DNA from: Leishmania martiniquensis | Lineage: Eukaryota; Euglenozoa; Kinetoplastea; Trypanosomatida; Trypanosomatidae | Direction of reading: 5' to 3' | DNA length: 64,000 nucleotides | Assembly (NCBI RefSeq): GCF_017916325.1 | Contig: NC_090144.1 | Coordinates: forward strand, 506,001 to 570,000 | In this document: positions 19,261 through 28,930 of the stretch, piece by piece | Layout: every line of letters starts with the position of its first letter | Numbering within the stretch: the first letter of the stretch is position 1 | Translations under genes and position numbers: made by a program | The notes under the pieces: generated by a model | What the model saw: only the letters and a program-made list of their open reading frames with translations | Database searches by the model: none | Told to the model about the DNA's origin: nothing

Positions 19261-19787
19261 GAAGGAGTGCAGAGGAGAGGGAGAGAGGGATCGGCTGCTT
19301 GAGGAATCGTCGATGCGGGCACTGGTGGAAACGCGCACTATGGGAGGCTGCAACAAGTGGATCTCAGCCTGCTTCTCCTACCCGCCCTGCCAGTGATGTG
19401 GCACAGTGGCCGGTGCATCGGAGAGGGGTAGCACACGCGGTGGAGGGCGCGGAGAGAGGAGCAGATGCAGCGCGGTGCCGAAGCGCCTGCCGTAGTGCGC
19501 CCGCCCCTCCCTCTGAGCACTTGGTGACGGGGCGCTGTGACTTTCCGTTTCTCATCTTCTCCGGCTGAAGGCGGCAGGAGGCCGCACGAAGACACTGCGA
19601 AGCAGCAGGAGAGCTCCTGAGATGCCCTGCACTCCCCCGCCACATAGCGTTGTCACTCGCGGTTATGGGCGAGGTGGCGAGCGTGCGCTGAACCGAGCCG
19701 TTCTGCAATGGAATCGCAGATGCCTCTCCACCATGCCGCAGGGTCGCATCGCATCACTCCCTCCTCACACACGGGCATGCGCTCATG

Positions 19788-21530
19788 TCACTGCAACGGC
19801 TTGAAAATGTCCTCGACGCTCTTTACGCGCTGAAAGGCGCGAGCTCTGCCGACCTTCGTGAAGAGGGCCCCATTGTCCACATACACAAAGACTGCTTTAC
19901 CGTTGTTGTCGTCAAGCAGACCGTTATGCAGCTTGTACAGTCTGTGCCCATCTGGCGAGCGCGACGGCGTCTCGTCCAGTACGAGCTGCTTATCCTCTGC
20001 GAGAGTCTGCAGAAGAGAGACGCTCACTTTACCGCCGTTCTGGCGCAGCATAGTTTCGTAGGTGCGCTGCTTGGCAGAGGTGCTGCTGGTGCCGTTTGCC
20101 TGCGCTACCTCCGAGTGCGCCAGCTTCTCGAGGATGAGGAGAAGGCGGTACTGCGCAGAGTGCAGGATGCCTGTCCACTCACGCGATTGTTGCACTATCT
20201 TGCTGGCATCACTCATCCCTGAGGAGGGCAACGAGGCAAGTAGCAGCTGCTTCACCAGATGGCCGTGGGGCTCGACAAGGGCACGATTGAACGACACCGA
20301 CATGCCGTGCCGCGCCGTGTTGTTACCGAAGGTCTTCTCCAGAGGAACCAGCCACGCATCGTAGAGCCGCTGAGCAATGCGCAATCGACGGTCCAGCAGT
20401 GGCGGAGAGGACGCCGAGGTGGACTGTGTCGTGGACTGGCAGGCATACAAGAGTGTCAAGACGAGTCGAAGAAGCCAGCGGCACTGCACGTGAAACTGAT
20501 CCGCGCTCGCGTAGTAGTCGGCGCGGAGGTTTTGGGCGGTAGTTTGCAGCGGCTTCAGAAACCACCGCGACGCGAGCGAGGAGGGATACACCTCAAGCAG
20601 ATAGTAATCCAGAGCGGGCAGGAGAAGCTGGCCGCCGCTCAAGAGCTCATGCCCGAGTAGATGACAGGCGGATTCGTTTGGCGCGCGCAGATGGACGGAA
20701 GGGGGACGAAAAAGTATGTCGGCGAGGCGCGCGAAGAGGCGCGCCTTTACCGGTGGCGGCAGCAGAGCAGCAGCATCGTGCAGCAGCGCACTGAGCCTCC
20801 CGTTTCCATCTCGCATCCACTCCGGCACCAGCGGCGGCGGCTTGGCATTTCCGCTGGACGGCTGAAACACACGTGCCAGCTCCGCTGCGATGCTGGAGGC
20901 CGCACGGGGAACCGCTAATGCAACATCCACGCAGAAGGCGCTAAGGATGAGTGTCGATGTGAGCTGCGCACCGCTGCTCCGCGTACTGCCACTATGCTCG
21001 CCTGGTGCTGCACACATTGCGCTGCCGGCCGCCACCACTGCGTCTTCAGCGTCCGCTGCCTCCTGCGCGCCACCCCAAACCTCTGCCGAGGACGTCCATA
21101 GCGCGGCTGTGGTTTCTGATGTCTGCCACGCTGCCGTCGTCGTCCCTCGCAGTCCCCGCGTCATGCTCTGCAGCAGTGCGAAATCCTGGCCCTTGGCGCG
21201 ACGCTGCTGCATCGCCAGCGACGGTGCGGTACTTTCCTCGCACACCTTCTTCATCATGCCCGCAGCAGCCTCGACGAACGATCGAAACTCGCTGAGCCTT
21301 CTCAGGGAGCGGACGGCATCGGCGAAGCTGCAACTCGCGCACGCATGCTGGATGGCCGCGCTTGAGCCGATGGAGATCGAGGCGGCTAAGGATGAGGCCG
21401 CGCAAAACGTGGGTGGTAGACCCTGCTGGCTTTGAATGGTGCTACGCCGTTCATCGAGCAGCACCTGAGAGCGCTGCAGAGCGCGAGTAGTGCTAGTAAA
21501 GAGCTCATCTACCTGTGACATGTTGAACAT
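19788..21530 (-). CDS. Hypothetical protein, 580 aa, helical
   Basis: Not recognised. Start at the ATG at 21528-21530 (MFNMSQVDELF); a second ATG three codons on is an alternative, and the ten codons upstream start with GTG. The N-terminal 40 residues (VDELFTSTTRALQRSQVLLDERR) look like a short coiled coil. Then come Ala/Ser/Leu-rich helices (about 200-420: LFARLADILFRPPS, YYLLEVYPSSLASRWFLKPLQ) and a C-terminal region rich in charged residues ending VGRARAFQRVKSVEDIFKPLQ. The pattern of helices without membrane segments would fit a tethering or scaffold protein, but no family motif is visible. Gene confident, role open. Confidence 0.6.
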   Translation of the reverse strand: MFNMSQVDELFTSTTRALQRSQVLLDERRSTIQSQQGLPPTFCAASSLAASISIGSSAAIQHACASCSFADAVRSLRRLSEFRSFVEAAAGMMKKVCEESTAPSLAMQQRRAKGQDFALLQSMTRGLRGTTTAAWQTSETTAALWTSSAEVWGGAQEAADAEDAVVAAGSAMCAAPGEHSGSTRSSGAQLTSTLILSAFCVDVALAVPRAASSIAAELARVFQPSSGNAKPPPLVPEWMRDGNGRLSALLHDAAALLPPPVKARLFARLADILFRPPSVHLRAPNESACHLLGHELLSGGQLLLPALDYYLLEVYPSSLASRWFLKPLQTTAQNLRADYYASADQFHVQCRWLLRLVLTLLYACQSTTQSTSASSPPLLDRRLRIAQRLYDAWLVPLEKTFGNNTARHGMSVSFNRALVEPHGHLVKQLLLASLPSSGMSDASKIVQQSREWTGILHSAQYRLLLILEKLAHSEVAQANGTSSTSAKQRTYETMLRQNGGKVSVSLLQTLAEDKQLVLDETPSRSPDGHRLYKLHNGLLDDNNGKAVFVYVDNGALFTKVGRARAFQRVKSVEDIFKPLQ

Positions 21531-22709
21531 GCTGCGCGCCGCGTGTGTCTCTGTGCGCACGGGGGCGTCACACCTCGGACGAAGACAGTGAGATTGGGAG
21601 TGAGGTGTCTCTAAGGGGAGCAGAGAGGAGGGAGCGGAGGAAAAGCGGGACAGCGGTAGGGTGAAGCGAGCGACACATCCGACTCACAGCCACCGAGGCA
21701 TTCGCAGAAAGTGACGAAGAGGGGAGGGGCGGCGGAAGTCGCAAGCGCACGATAAGGCCCAGACTCCGTTACGGAGCTCCGCCCGTGCGCAGCCGAGCCG
21801 CAGACAGCACTGAATGGACCGGCACGTGCTTCTAATGGCAGATGAGGCCAAGGACAGCTGTGCAGCGCTTTAGCCCCCACAGACTCCTCCTTTCCTTCCT
21901 CGCCACTGCACGTTGCCTTTTTGCAGCGTCACCTTTTCAGTGCTTTTCGTATGGTCCCTTCTTGCGAGTTGACGGAGGGCATCTGGAATAGAGACAGATG
22001 CGACACACCACTGCATCGCCCGCTGCAGCCATGCGCCGACCCAGTCATCACGGCACCGCCTCTGTCTCGAGCTCCGCGCACACAGCCGCGGCCTCGCCTG
22101 TCGCTCCGGCGTCCCCCACGTCGGAGGTGTCGGGCCTCGCCACCACCAGAGGCGGCTCGGCATTCGGCAGGGAGGGGAGAAGGAGGGTGGGCTGCTCGAC
22201 TTCCCTACACCGAGTGGGGTGACAGGGTGGTGGGTGGGCCGCCGCACCACCACCGCCGCCACCGTCAATTACCCGGGGAGGGGAGGCAGCGCTCCAACAT
22301 GCGAGCAGCTACGCGCTCGTAGCGCTCATGAGCTGAAGTCCAAAAAAGACGGGTTAATACGCGGAAGAGCTTCTCTGGAACGGCACCACCGATGCCTCAC
22401 GGAGGGGCGCTTTGCAGGGGCCCTCTCAGAGTCGTGCGCGGTGCTTTGCCGAGGACAAGGCAGGAAGGCGATTCACAGAAAAACAAAGAGATCCACGAGG
22501 GAAGCAGAAGCACAGCGTAGCAGAAGGTAAACGCGACACCGCACGAGCGCGGACGGTCGGTGGATGTTACGGCGACCGAGCCGTGCCATGCCTGCACAGG
22601 CGCGCATGCAGTGTTGCCTCTCTTCTGCATGCCTTTGTGAACCGATGGGGCGCGTGGGCCCATGCGTCACACACCCCTATCGGGTACGCTGAGAGGTGGG
22701 AGGCCTATC
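21531..22709. other. Intergenic with repeat copy C
   Basis: Leader of the 580-aa gene (pyrimidine-rich on minus, about 21580-21680), repeat copy C (22017-22257) and presumed 3' UTR of the F-box membrane-protein gene. No gene seen. Confidence 0.6.
22017..22257 (+). repeat. Dispersed repeat, copy C (5'-truncated)
   Basis: Matches copy A 8037-8277 without gaps and with one mismatch (ctccgcgcac here). The left about 100 bp present in A and B are missing. Beyond the right end, weaker similarity with A continues (ccgggtaggggaggcag versus ccggggaggggaggcag), so the original element was longer. It lies in the presumed 3' UTR of the gene at 22710-24695, in direct orientation to A. Confidence 0.9.
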
Positions 22710-24695
22710 CTACTCCCTCACCGTCACATAGATGGCCAGTAGCAGAAATGTCAGCCCGATCCCACCGCCGATGAGGGCGCCGCCAGACGCGGCGTCGCAC
22801 ATAAAGTAGGTGTCGCTCACTGTCACGCAGAGAGTCCCGGACACAACCATTGTGAGGGGGTTCAACAGCACGAGTGCTGCTGCCGTCGCCACGCCCAAGA
22901 TCACGCTTGCTGCCATCCTGAAGATCATCTGAGCAAACAGCATTGCGGCCCACAAAACAGCGGCGATGATGTGGCAGGAGAAGGCATAGTACAGGAAGTG
23001 ACGGTGATCTCGCTGGAAAGTGCGGCGCACCTGTGCATGCGTCGTCACGAGTGGCACATAGTTCCACTTCCACAGCACGCCATTGTGGTACCACACCTCC
23101 GTGGACTTGATCGGATTTTCCGTCTCTTCCCGGTTGATGCTGGAGCTGCACCGCAGGCTGATACGGGAGAACGCTGACGGTCGTCTCGAGGGATCAAGCC
23201 AGTCTGCGGTAGCAGGATAGAGCTCCTTGCGCCTCGCTTCCACACTCAAGTACACGATCTGCGACAGCGCGACCACCTGCGGGTATCCTGAAGTGTTGCA
23301 CCACAGCCCGCTGATGTGCTGGCCAACGGAGAACGGATCGAAAGAATTTGCGTAGCGCGTGCCAACGTCCCTGCCCGCCAGGAGCGCGGACTCATTCTGG
23401 AAGACCGCCGAGGAGTAGTTGGCGTCAAAGTACAGAAGCACAAAGCACGTAGACGTTTTGTCGTCGCCCCCAGCCCACTGCTGCACACAGTACGGTACCA
23501 GTCGCCTCTCACTTTTGTCCAGAGTGAGGGGGCGCCATCGAAGATCGCTTAGCTCGGCTGGCACTAATACGAAGCTCGGCAGGCTCTGGCTCGAGTACGC
23601 CTCGCACTGTGCTGACATCGTGAGGTCGATGGTCGGCCCGTCCAGCACATGCTGGGAGGCCTGCACGCGGGTGAAAGCGAGAGCCGAAATGGTGCCCAGG
23701 TACATGCTGCACACGAGCATGAGCAGACCCCACGCGAGAATGCGCATGGTGCTGCGCTTGTTGGTGCCCGAGATGGAGCTGCCAGCCAGCGGAAAGATGA
23801 CGAGGGTTACTTCCAGAAGCGTCATGACAATAAGGACTACGAAGGCGGTGATGCCGAGGTGCACGTCAGAGCGGAGCGCTGTGCGAAGAAAGCCCAGGAA
23901 GTAGGCGACAACAAAGTTCGCCGTGAGCATGACACCCACCATGATTCCCGTCGCGAAGCACCATCGAATGTGCTTTGCGGTGCCGATGAGGTGCTCCTTC
24001 TTCTTGTACTCCTCCACCTTCATGCGCTCTCGGATGTATTCGTCACGCGTGACGATCTTCGTCTTGGCGACGATGCGGCGCACGTAGCGTGGCAGGTCGG
24101 CCTGCTTCCTCCACTCCCTGCGCCTGAAGTAAGTCCAGTGTGGCGCCAAGTTCGCATAAAAGCGCCAGAAGCGGCACACACTGCCGAGTTGCACAATATC
24201 CGCGTGTGTGCTCGTATCGACGTATAGGAGTATGATGCACACGATGTCTGCTGAGAACGGACCAGTTTGCTGCGGCAACACTGCCTCCGCCTTCTTCTTG
24301 GCATCGCCGTCGTTGCCGCGACCGGCCCGTGCGTACAGTCGGCTCCGCGCGTCGTTGGCGGTGATGCAGGAGCGGAAGTGCACCACCGCGCGTGGCTGCC
24401 CTGTGAATGTGAAGTCGCCCGACGCCTCTCGCAAGTGATGCATGCGCACCGTCGACGTGGTGACTGGGCACGAAGAGGAGTACGTGCGGGTCTCGGCTGT
24501 GGTGCTCGTCTCTGAGAACACGTCATCGATGCGGGCCACATTTGGCGGCGGAGTCAGCGCCGAGGCGACAGCGTGCCGCTCCGACCGATCCCTTGACACA
24601 CTGCGCGCCACCGCCACATCGGGAGGCCGCGGCTCGAGCTCACTGTAGACCACGCCAATCGAATCAAGTGAGGTGGTGCGCCTCCAGAAGTCCAT
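22710..24695 (-). CDS. F-box-like, multi-pass membrane protein
   Basis: A 661-residue protein. Start at the ATG at 24693-24695; the longer in-frame stretch begins with TTG and holds the pyrimidine tract and acceptor. Residues 1-140 are soluble and Ser/Arg-rich. Residues about 147-195 (FSADIVCIILLYVDTSTHADIVQLGSVCR..W) fit an F-box. F-boxes normally dock on Skp1 in SCF ubiquitin ligases. A basic stretch follows, then three transmembrane helices (about 242-269, 278-300, 315-337). A roughly 200-residue loop contains NXS/T sequons and cysteines (NYSS, NESA, WCNTSG). Three further helices lie at the C-terminus, ending LTFLLLAIYVTVRE. A receptor-like membrane protein with a cytosolic F-box is unusual. 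F-box call moderate, membrane topology good. Confidence 0.7.
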   Translation of the reverse strand: MDFWRRTTSLDSIGVVYSELEPRPPDVAVARSVSRDRSERHAVASALTPPPNVARIDDVFSETSTTAETRTYSSSCPVTTSTVRMHHLREASGDFTFTGQPRAVVHFRSCITANDARSRLYARAGRGNDGDAKKKAEAVLPQQTGPFSADIVCIILLYVDTSTHADIVQLGSVCRFWRFYANLAPHWTYFRRREWRKQADLPRYVRRIVAKTKIVTRDEYIRERMKVEEYKKKEHLIGTAKHIRWCFATGIMVGVMLTANFVVAYFLGFLRTALRSDVHLGITAFVVLIVMTLLEVTLVIFPLAGSSISGTNKRSTMRILAWGLLMLVCSMYLGTISALAFTRVQASQHVLDGPTIDLTMSAQCEAYSSQSLPSFVLVPAELSDLRWRPLTLDKSERRLVPYCVQQWAGGDDKTSTCFVLLYFDANYSSAVFQNESALLAGRDVGTRYANSFDPFSVGQHISGLWCNTSGYPQVVALSQIVYLSVEARRKELYPATADWLDPSRRPSAFSRISLRCSSSINREETENPIKSTEVWYHNGVLWKWNYVPLVTTHAQVRRTFQRDHRHFLYYAFSCHIIAAVLWAAMLFAQMIFRMAASVILGVATAAALVLLNPLTMVVSGTLCVTVSDTYFMCDAASGGALIGGGIGLTFLLLAIYVTVRE

Positions 24696-25528
24696 TTTGT
24701 GTGCACGTAATGACGCGCGTCTGTGCGAGATGCGCGCGCCAGAAGACGCAACGAAGAAGCGCAAGTGGATAGTCGAGACAGGCAGTGGGCAGGCGTACGC
24801 TGTGGAGAGTGTACGGCGGCCGCACGCTAAAAGAAAAGTCGCGGATGCTCTGAACCAACGAGAGAAGGGGGAAGGAGGAGAGGGCGCTGGCGCCTCTGGG
24901 CTTCCGTCGCTTTCCCTCTGAGTCTCTCTTAGAGTCCTTCAGGACGCCTGCGCACGTGGCGACGCAACATGGCCAGCCACCCGCGCAAAGGCGCCGAAGT
25001 CATTTCGATCACGGAAGGACGCGCGCGAGAGGTGTGAGGAATGAGGACGACGAAAATCAGAGATGGTCAGGGAGCATATTCGCAGAGGGGCGAGCTGCGG
25101 CAGACATTTCTGAGTGGAGCATTCGGGCGCCGCAAAACAGGGGGCGCAGACCCAGGCAGGCGGGGTGGCGACTTCCCAATAGTCAGGTCGTGCACAGCCA
25201 CGCAAAGGGCTCCACACACAGAGATGCCGTTCGCACGCGGATTGAGCGCCGCTTCTCGCCTCCCCTTCCTCACCGCTGCGCCACGCCCCTGTGCGGCGGT
25301 ATCCGTCTGCCGTAACGACTGCTTCCGTCAGCTGTAACATAAAGGCCACTGATTGGGCACGTAAAAACACCGCATCGAGCAAAAAGAAATGACTCTGGGA
25401 GTAGCGGCTGCGGGCCGCTGTGTGTGTATGTGACCTGAAGGACGCCGTAGTGGCCCTTCGCAGCAGACTTCTTCTTGGCGTACACACACACATATATATA
25501 TATATATGGGTAACAAGGCTCGGCGGCG
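24696..25528. other. Intergenic
   Basis: Leader of the F-box gene (possible acceptor cacag at about 24720) and presumed 3' UTR of the GH47-like gene, with a CA/TA microsatellite at 25480-25507. No gene seen. Confidence 0.55.
25480..25507. repeat. CA / TA microsatellite
   Basis: tacacacacaca followed by an uninterrupted TA alternation (25492-25507). Confidence 0.9.
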
Positions 25529-27124
25529 CTAAGGTCCTGCAGGCGTGCGTGAAACGGAAACAAAGTGCCCAGTAATAGGCGAAAGTATCGTGGTGGCGGC
25601 CAGCTCGCACATTCTCTGAGACCCTCGCGAGCGGCGGTACACGAGGCAATCCATGCGATGGAAAAGAAGCCAAAGGCTGCGCAGCTCCCGAATATGGCGA
25701 CGCCATGGAGTCGCAGAAGTCACGTCGATCTTGCGCAATCCGCAATGATCCGACGTGTCCTCCCGCATCACGAGCACCGACCACAGGCCGTACATGGGGT
25801 CGCGCGTCGTCTGGTACAGCTCATAGAAAGACTCCAGGAGCACAGCGGGAATATCGCAGTAGGAGGACCGCAGTAACTCACTTCCTCTGCCGTTGCTTGC
25901 GCGCGTGTAGCCTGGTACGGGGCCAGAGTTGGTGACGTAGACGGCGCTGCGCAGCTTTCGGCCAGTCGGGTCGGCGTACAGCTGGAAGCACGAGGTGGCC
26001 AGCGCTTCGGCCGCCTGCAGCACATCGTTTTCGTTGTACCGTGCATAGGATGGGCGCCCCTCGTAGCGATGAGCGCCGTAGCGAATGCCTTGGCCCAGCA
26101 CACCCGCCAGCGCGCACATGCGGGGCGTGGCTACTGGCACCACCGCCTCTGCACGAGAGCCCACAAAAGTCAAGTTCATCGCCTGCGCCCCCGCGGTCAC
26201 GGTACGCGTGTAAAACAAATTCTTAACGATCGACATGACAGCCACGTCGTACGTCTCCACAAGCGACTTGTCTGCCTCCCGCTGGCCACCGAGCACCCAA
26301 AGCTGCAGCAGCAAACGCGCCAAAGGGACCACCGCATCGTATGTGCCGGCTCGCAAGGGGAGAAGGTGCGAGCCGTGCAAGGGCGGCACCGCTGCAGCTT
26401 CCTCGTCCGGTCGCCAGTACGACTGAGTGGCCTTCCGCAAGGTTTCGTACGCTGCTGTTATGCCGTCGGCGGTCAACGAGGCGCCGCTGGCCGTGACACG
26501 ACTCCAAACCTCACGACTAAACGCTGACCACGAGGAGGTCGGCTCTGTCACTGCCGCCACTGGTGCTGCCGGCACGTCCTTCAGCACCTTCCGCACTTCG
26601 TCTGCCTCAGCGGCCTTACCCTTGATTGACAGCACTACCGCCACGCTCTCCAGTGCCTCACGCACGGCGAGAACTGGCTCTGGGAACGCAGCGATGCTCG
26701 CAGTGCTCAGCGCCGCCTCAGCCGCCGCCTTGAGCTCTGCTGCAGATGGGGCCGAGTCAGCGCCGACACCAGTCAGCAGCAGGAGATCCCACAAAGCAAG
26801 CTGCACTTCGGGTAAGTGCCTTGCAAATGGTATCACCCGCGTGAGCGACGCAGTGACGTATTCCATAGCTTCCCTTATGAGGTGCACCTCAGCGACCGGG
26901 GCAGCTGGCCAGCGGTGAGGCCACAAGGCTTCATTCGGGACCACGGTCGTCGCGCTCGTCGCCTTCACTGCTGACACCTTCGCCTTTGCGCGGTCTTTTA
27001 TGCCGAGGGCATAGCTCTCGGCAAGGAGATTGACGACGAGGATGTATACCGCGACGCCAAGCACCGCGAAGACGGTATAGTAGTCGACAATGCGCAAGAG
27101 TCGTCTGATACGTCGCCGCTGCAT
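25529..27124 (-). CDS. GH47 (alpha-mannosidase/EDEM)-like membrane protein, probably inactive
   Basis: A 531-residue type II membrane protein: basic N-terminus and one signal anchor at about 16-35 (YTVFAVLGVAVYILVVNLLA). The lumenal part follows family 47 order. TYDAVVPLARLLLQLW (about 261-276) stands for the family's GDSFYEYLLKxW. VPVATPRMCALAGVLGQGI (329-347) stands for the HLVCFLPGxLALG segment. ATSCFQLYADPTG (about 376-388) stands for ETCYQLYRxTPTG. IPAVLLESFYELYQTTRDPMYGLW (425-448) stands for LRPETVESxFYLYRxTGDPKYxxWG. Family 47 enzymes trim alpha-1,2-mannose in ER quality control. Here the acidic residues of GDS and RPE are replaced, so a lectin-like or structural role is more likely. 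The relationship is my alignment by eye. Confidence 0.6.
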   Translation of the reverse strand: MQRRRIRRLLRIVDYYTVFAVLGVAVYILVVNLLAESYALGIKDRAKAKVSAVKATSATTVVPNEALWPHRWPAAPVAEVHLIREAMEYVTASLTRVIPFARHLPEVQLALWDLLLLTGVGADSAPSAAELKAAAEAALSTASIAAFPEPVLAVREALESVAVVLSIKGKAAEADEVRKVLKDVPAAPVAAVTEPTSSWSAFSREVWSRVTASGASLTADGITAAYETLRKATQSYWRPDEEAAAVPPLHGSHLLPLRAGTYDAVVPLARLLLQLWVLGGQREADKSLVETYDVAVMSIVKNLFYTRTVTAGAQAMNLTFVGSRAEAVVPVATPRMCALAGVLGQGIRYGAHRYEGRPSYARYNENDVLQAAEALATSCFQLYADPTGRKLRSAVYVTNSGPVPGYTRASNGRGSELLRSSYCDIPAVLLESFYELYQTTRDPMYGLWSVLVMREDTSDHCGLRKIDVTSATPWRRHIRELRSLWLLFHRMDCLVYRRSRGSQRMCELAATTILSPITGHFVSVSRTPAGP

Positions 27125-28930
27125 CGGCTTGCAGCCATCCGTGAGCGTGCGAGAGGTGAATCGGTGTGGAGAGGCTATGGTGGTGGTGGTAGAGAATGAG
27201 GTGCTTCCCTGAGGGTGCAGCGAGTGCGAAGAGCTGCAGAAAGTACCTCACGGAGGTGGCAGACACACAAAACCAAACACGTAGGATATACAGCGGGCCC
27301 CAAGTCCACGCCTGTCCGCTCTCTCCTCAGACGGCACGGATACCCTCGTATGCAAGCGCGCTGGCCGTGAGGGAGCCCAAAGAAATGCGTACGTATAAAA
27401 GGAGAAATGGCTCGGAGGGTAGTCGGAAGAGCGGCTGGGAGGCACACCAAAACAGCAGACGCAACAGCCGGTAGCGTCTCAATCGCCAGAGCGTGCGCAT
27501 GCGCTAGGCGTGAAGGCGAGGGGTGAGCCGGCATCACCTCAGGTAGCACGGCCTCATACGCACCAGCCAGAGCTCGCCGCTTACATGGCTGTGTAGACGG
27601 AGAGAGACGGCTCGGAAACGCGGGAAGGAGGGAAGACAGGATGTCGTTGAAGACACCATATGTTCCTTTATGTGCCGCTCATGGGGCTACGTGGAGGAAG
27701 ACTGAAGAAGAGGAGGGAGGGGATCAGACGGCGGCGGCTTCGGCTGACTATATCTCGTTTCTGTGGTGCACGAAGCTCATGTGGGAGGAGACGATACGCG
27801 TGGCCCACGCGCCTCCCTCCGTGCTATAAGCGGCGTGCCGTCCCACGAACCACGTATAGCTATCCGAATGTGAAGCACTTAGGTGGTCGTGTCTGAGAGT
27901 GAGTACACGCGCTCTCGTGCCTGCACATCTTATCATGAAAGTGCTCGCAGCCTTGCCAGCGTCTGACAAGTGAAATCAAAGAGTGATAACTTCAGAAGCC
28001 AGCCATGCCCCACCGCAACCACTCAGCGAACGAAGGTTGCACGGACGCGCCTCACGCACTTTGTACTCGCCGGCAGACGTCCAGCCATCATCACCGCGGT
28101 GGTGCAGAGCGGTAGAATCTGCCGCGCAATCTGTACCAGATGCCAAGAAAAGCGCCACCACGCCCCCTCCCCTGATCTTCCTCCAGAGCAACAGCAGCTG
28201 CGAAAGGCGGCCGCTCAACCACTACAGTATCGCAAAAGCTGCGGCAATCGTCAGCGCCCCCAAGGCGGAGGCCAGCGCAGTCTCCTTGTCGGGGTGACTA
28301 CTAAAAGTCCAAGCACGAAACGCACCTTGCATCGGCTTGCATGAAAGCGGCCCAAACTGGGCTAGAGCCGGGAATCCCCTGTCGGACGAGCACAGCGCAC
28401 TGCCTCGAGCTGCTCACAGGATCCGACATGCACATCGGCAATGCACCGCTGAGCCATCCACGCCCCGAGTCCGCCGCTGCGCTCTCGTCGAGGAACCGCA
28501 TGACAGAAAAAGGTGCGCAGATGAAAGTTACACGGGAGCGTTGGAGAAGGGGAGGGGAGAGACACACAAACACACACAAGCGGACAGACACGGTCATACC
28601 TTCGTGTGCTCGCGAGAATATGTCCTCTTTATCGGGCAGCGCAGAGGAGCGCTTCTTGCCGAGAGCACGGAAACATACGAGGAGCACCCAGGAGGACGGG
28701 TATGTCCCCATCCAGAAAGGAAGACCCCATACATGCGTGAGCTCCTCGCATGCTGTCTGGCGCTTTTGCTGCTGTTATTCGCGTGACGTAAGCGCCGCGA
28801 AATGCGGCACTGGGGAAGCAAAAGTGCCGCCACCCCCCAGCGAAGAAGTGAAGCGCGTAGCGCCACTAATGGCATCACATGCTCACAAGAAGCATTACAC
28901 ACGTAAATGCGCTATATCGGGCTATCGGGC
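27125..28930. other. Intergenic, 1.8 kb
   Basis: Leader of the GH47-like gene and presumed 3' UTR of the SET gene. Contains one short ORF with a hydrophobic end (28222-28332, separate entry) and several chance-like frames. Confidence 0.5.
28222..28332 (-). CDS. Possible 36-residue small membrane ORF
   Basis: ATG at 28330-28332 reads MQGAFRAWTFSSHPDKETAL, then a hydrophobic Ala/Leu/Ile helix to a TAG at 28222. The frame stays open and leucine-rich beyond the stop (WLSGRLSQLLLLWRK), so it may instead be part of a decayed gene. No strong acceptor is seen just upstream. Weak. Confidence 0.2.
   Translation of the reverse strand: MQGAFRAWTFSSHPDKETALASALGALTIAAAFAIL

Larger units (their letters stand above)
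17320..19787. other. Long intergenic containing a possible deaminase relic
   Basis: About 2.5 kb. Leader of the coiled-coil gene at 17320-17600; CA repeat at about 18017-18032; possible adenosine-deaminase relic at 18217-18932 (separate entry); CA/TA/TG microsatellite at 19209-19260; remainder unassigned. Confidence 0.5.
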
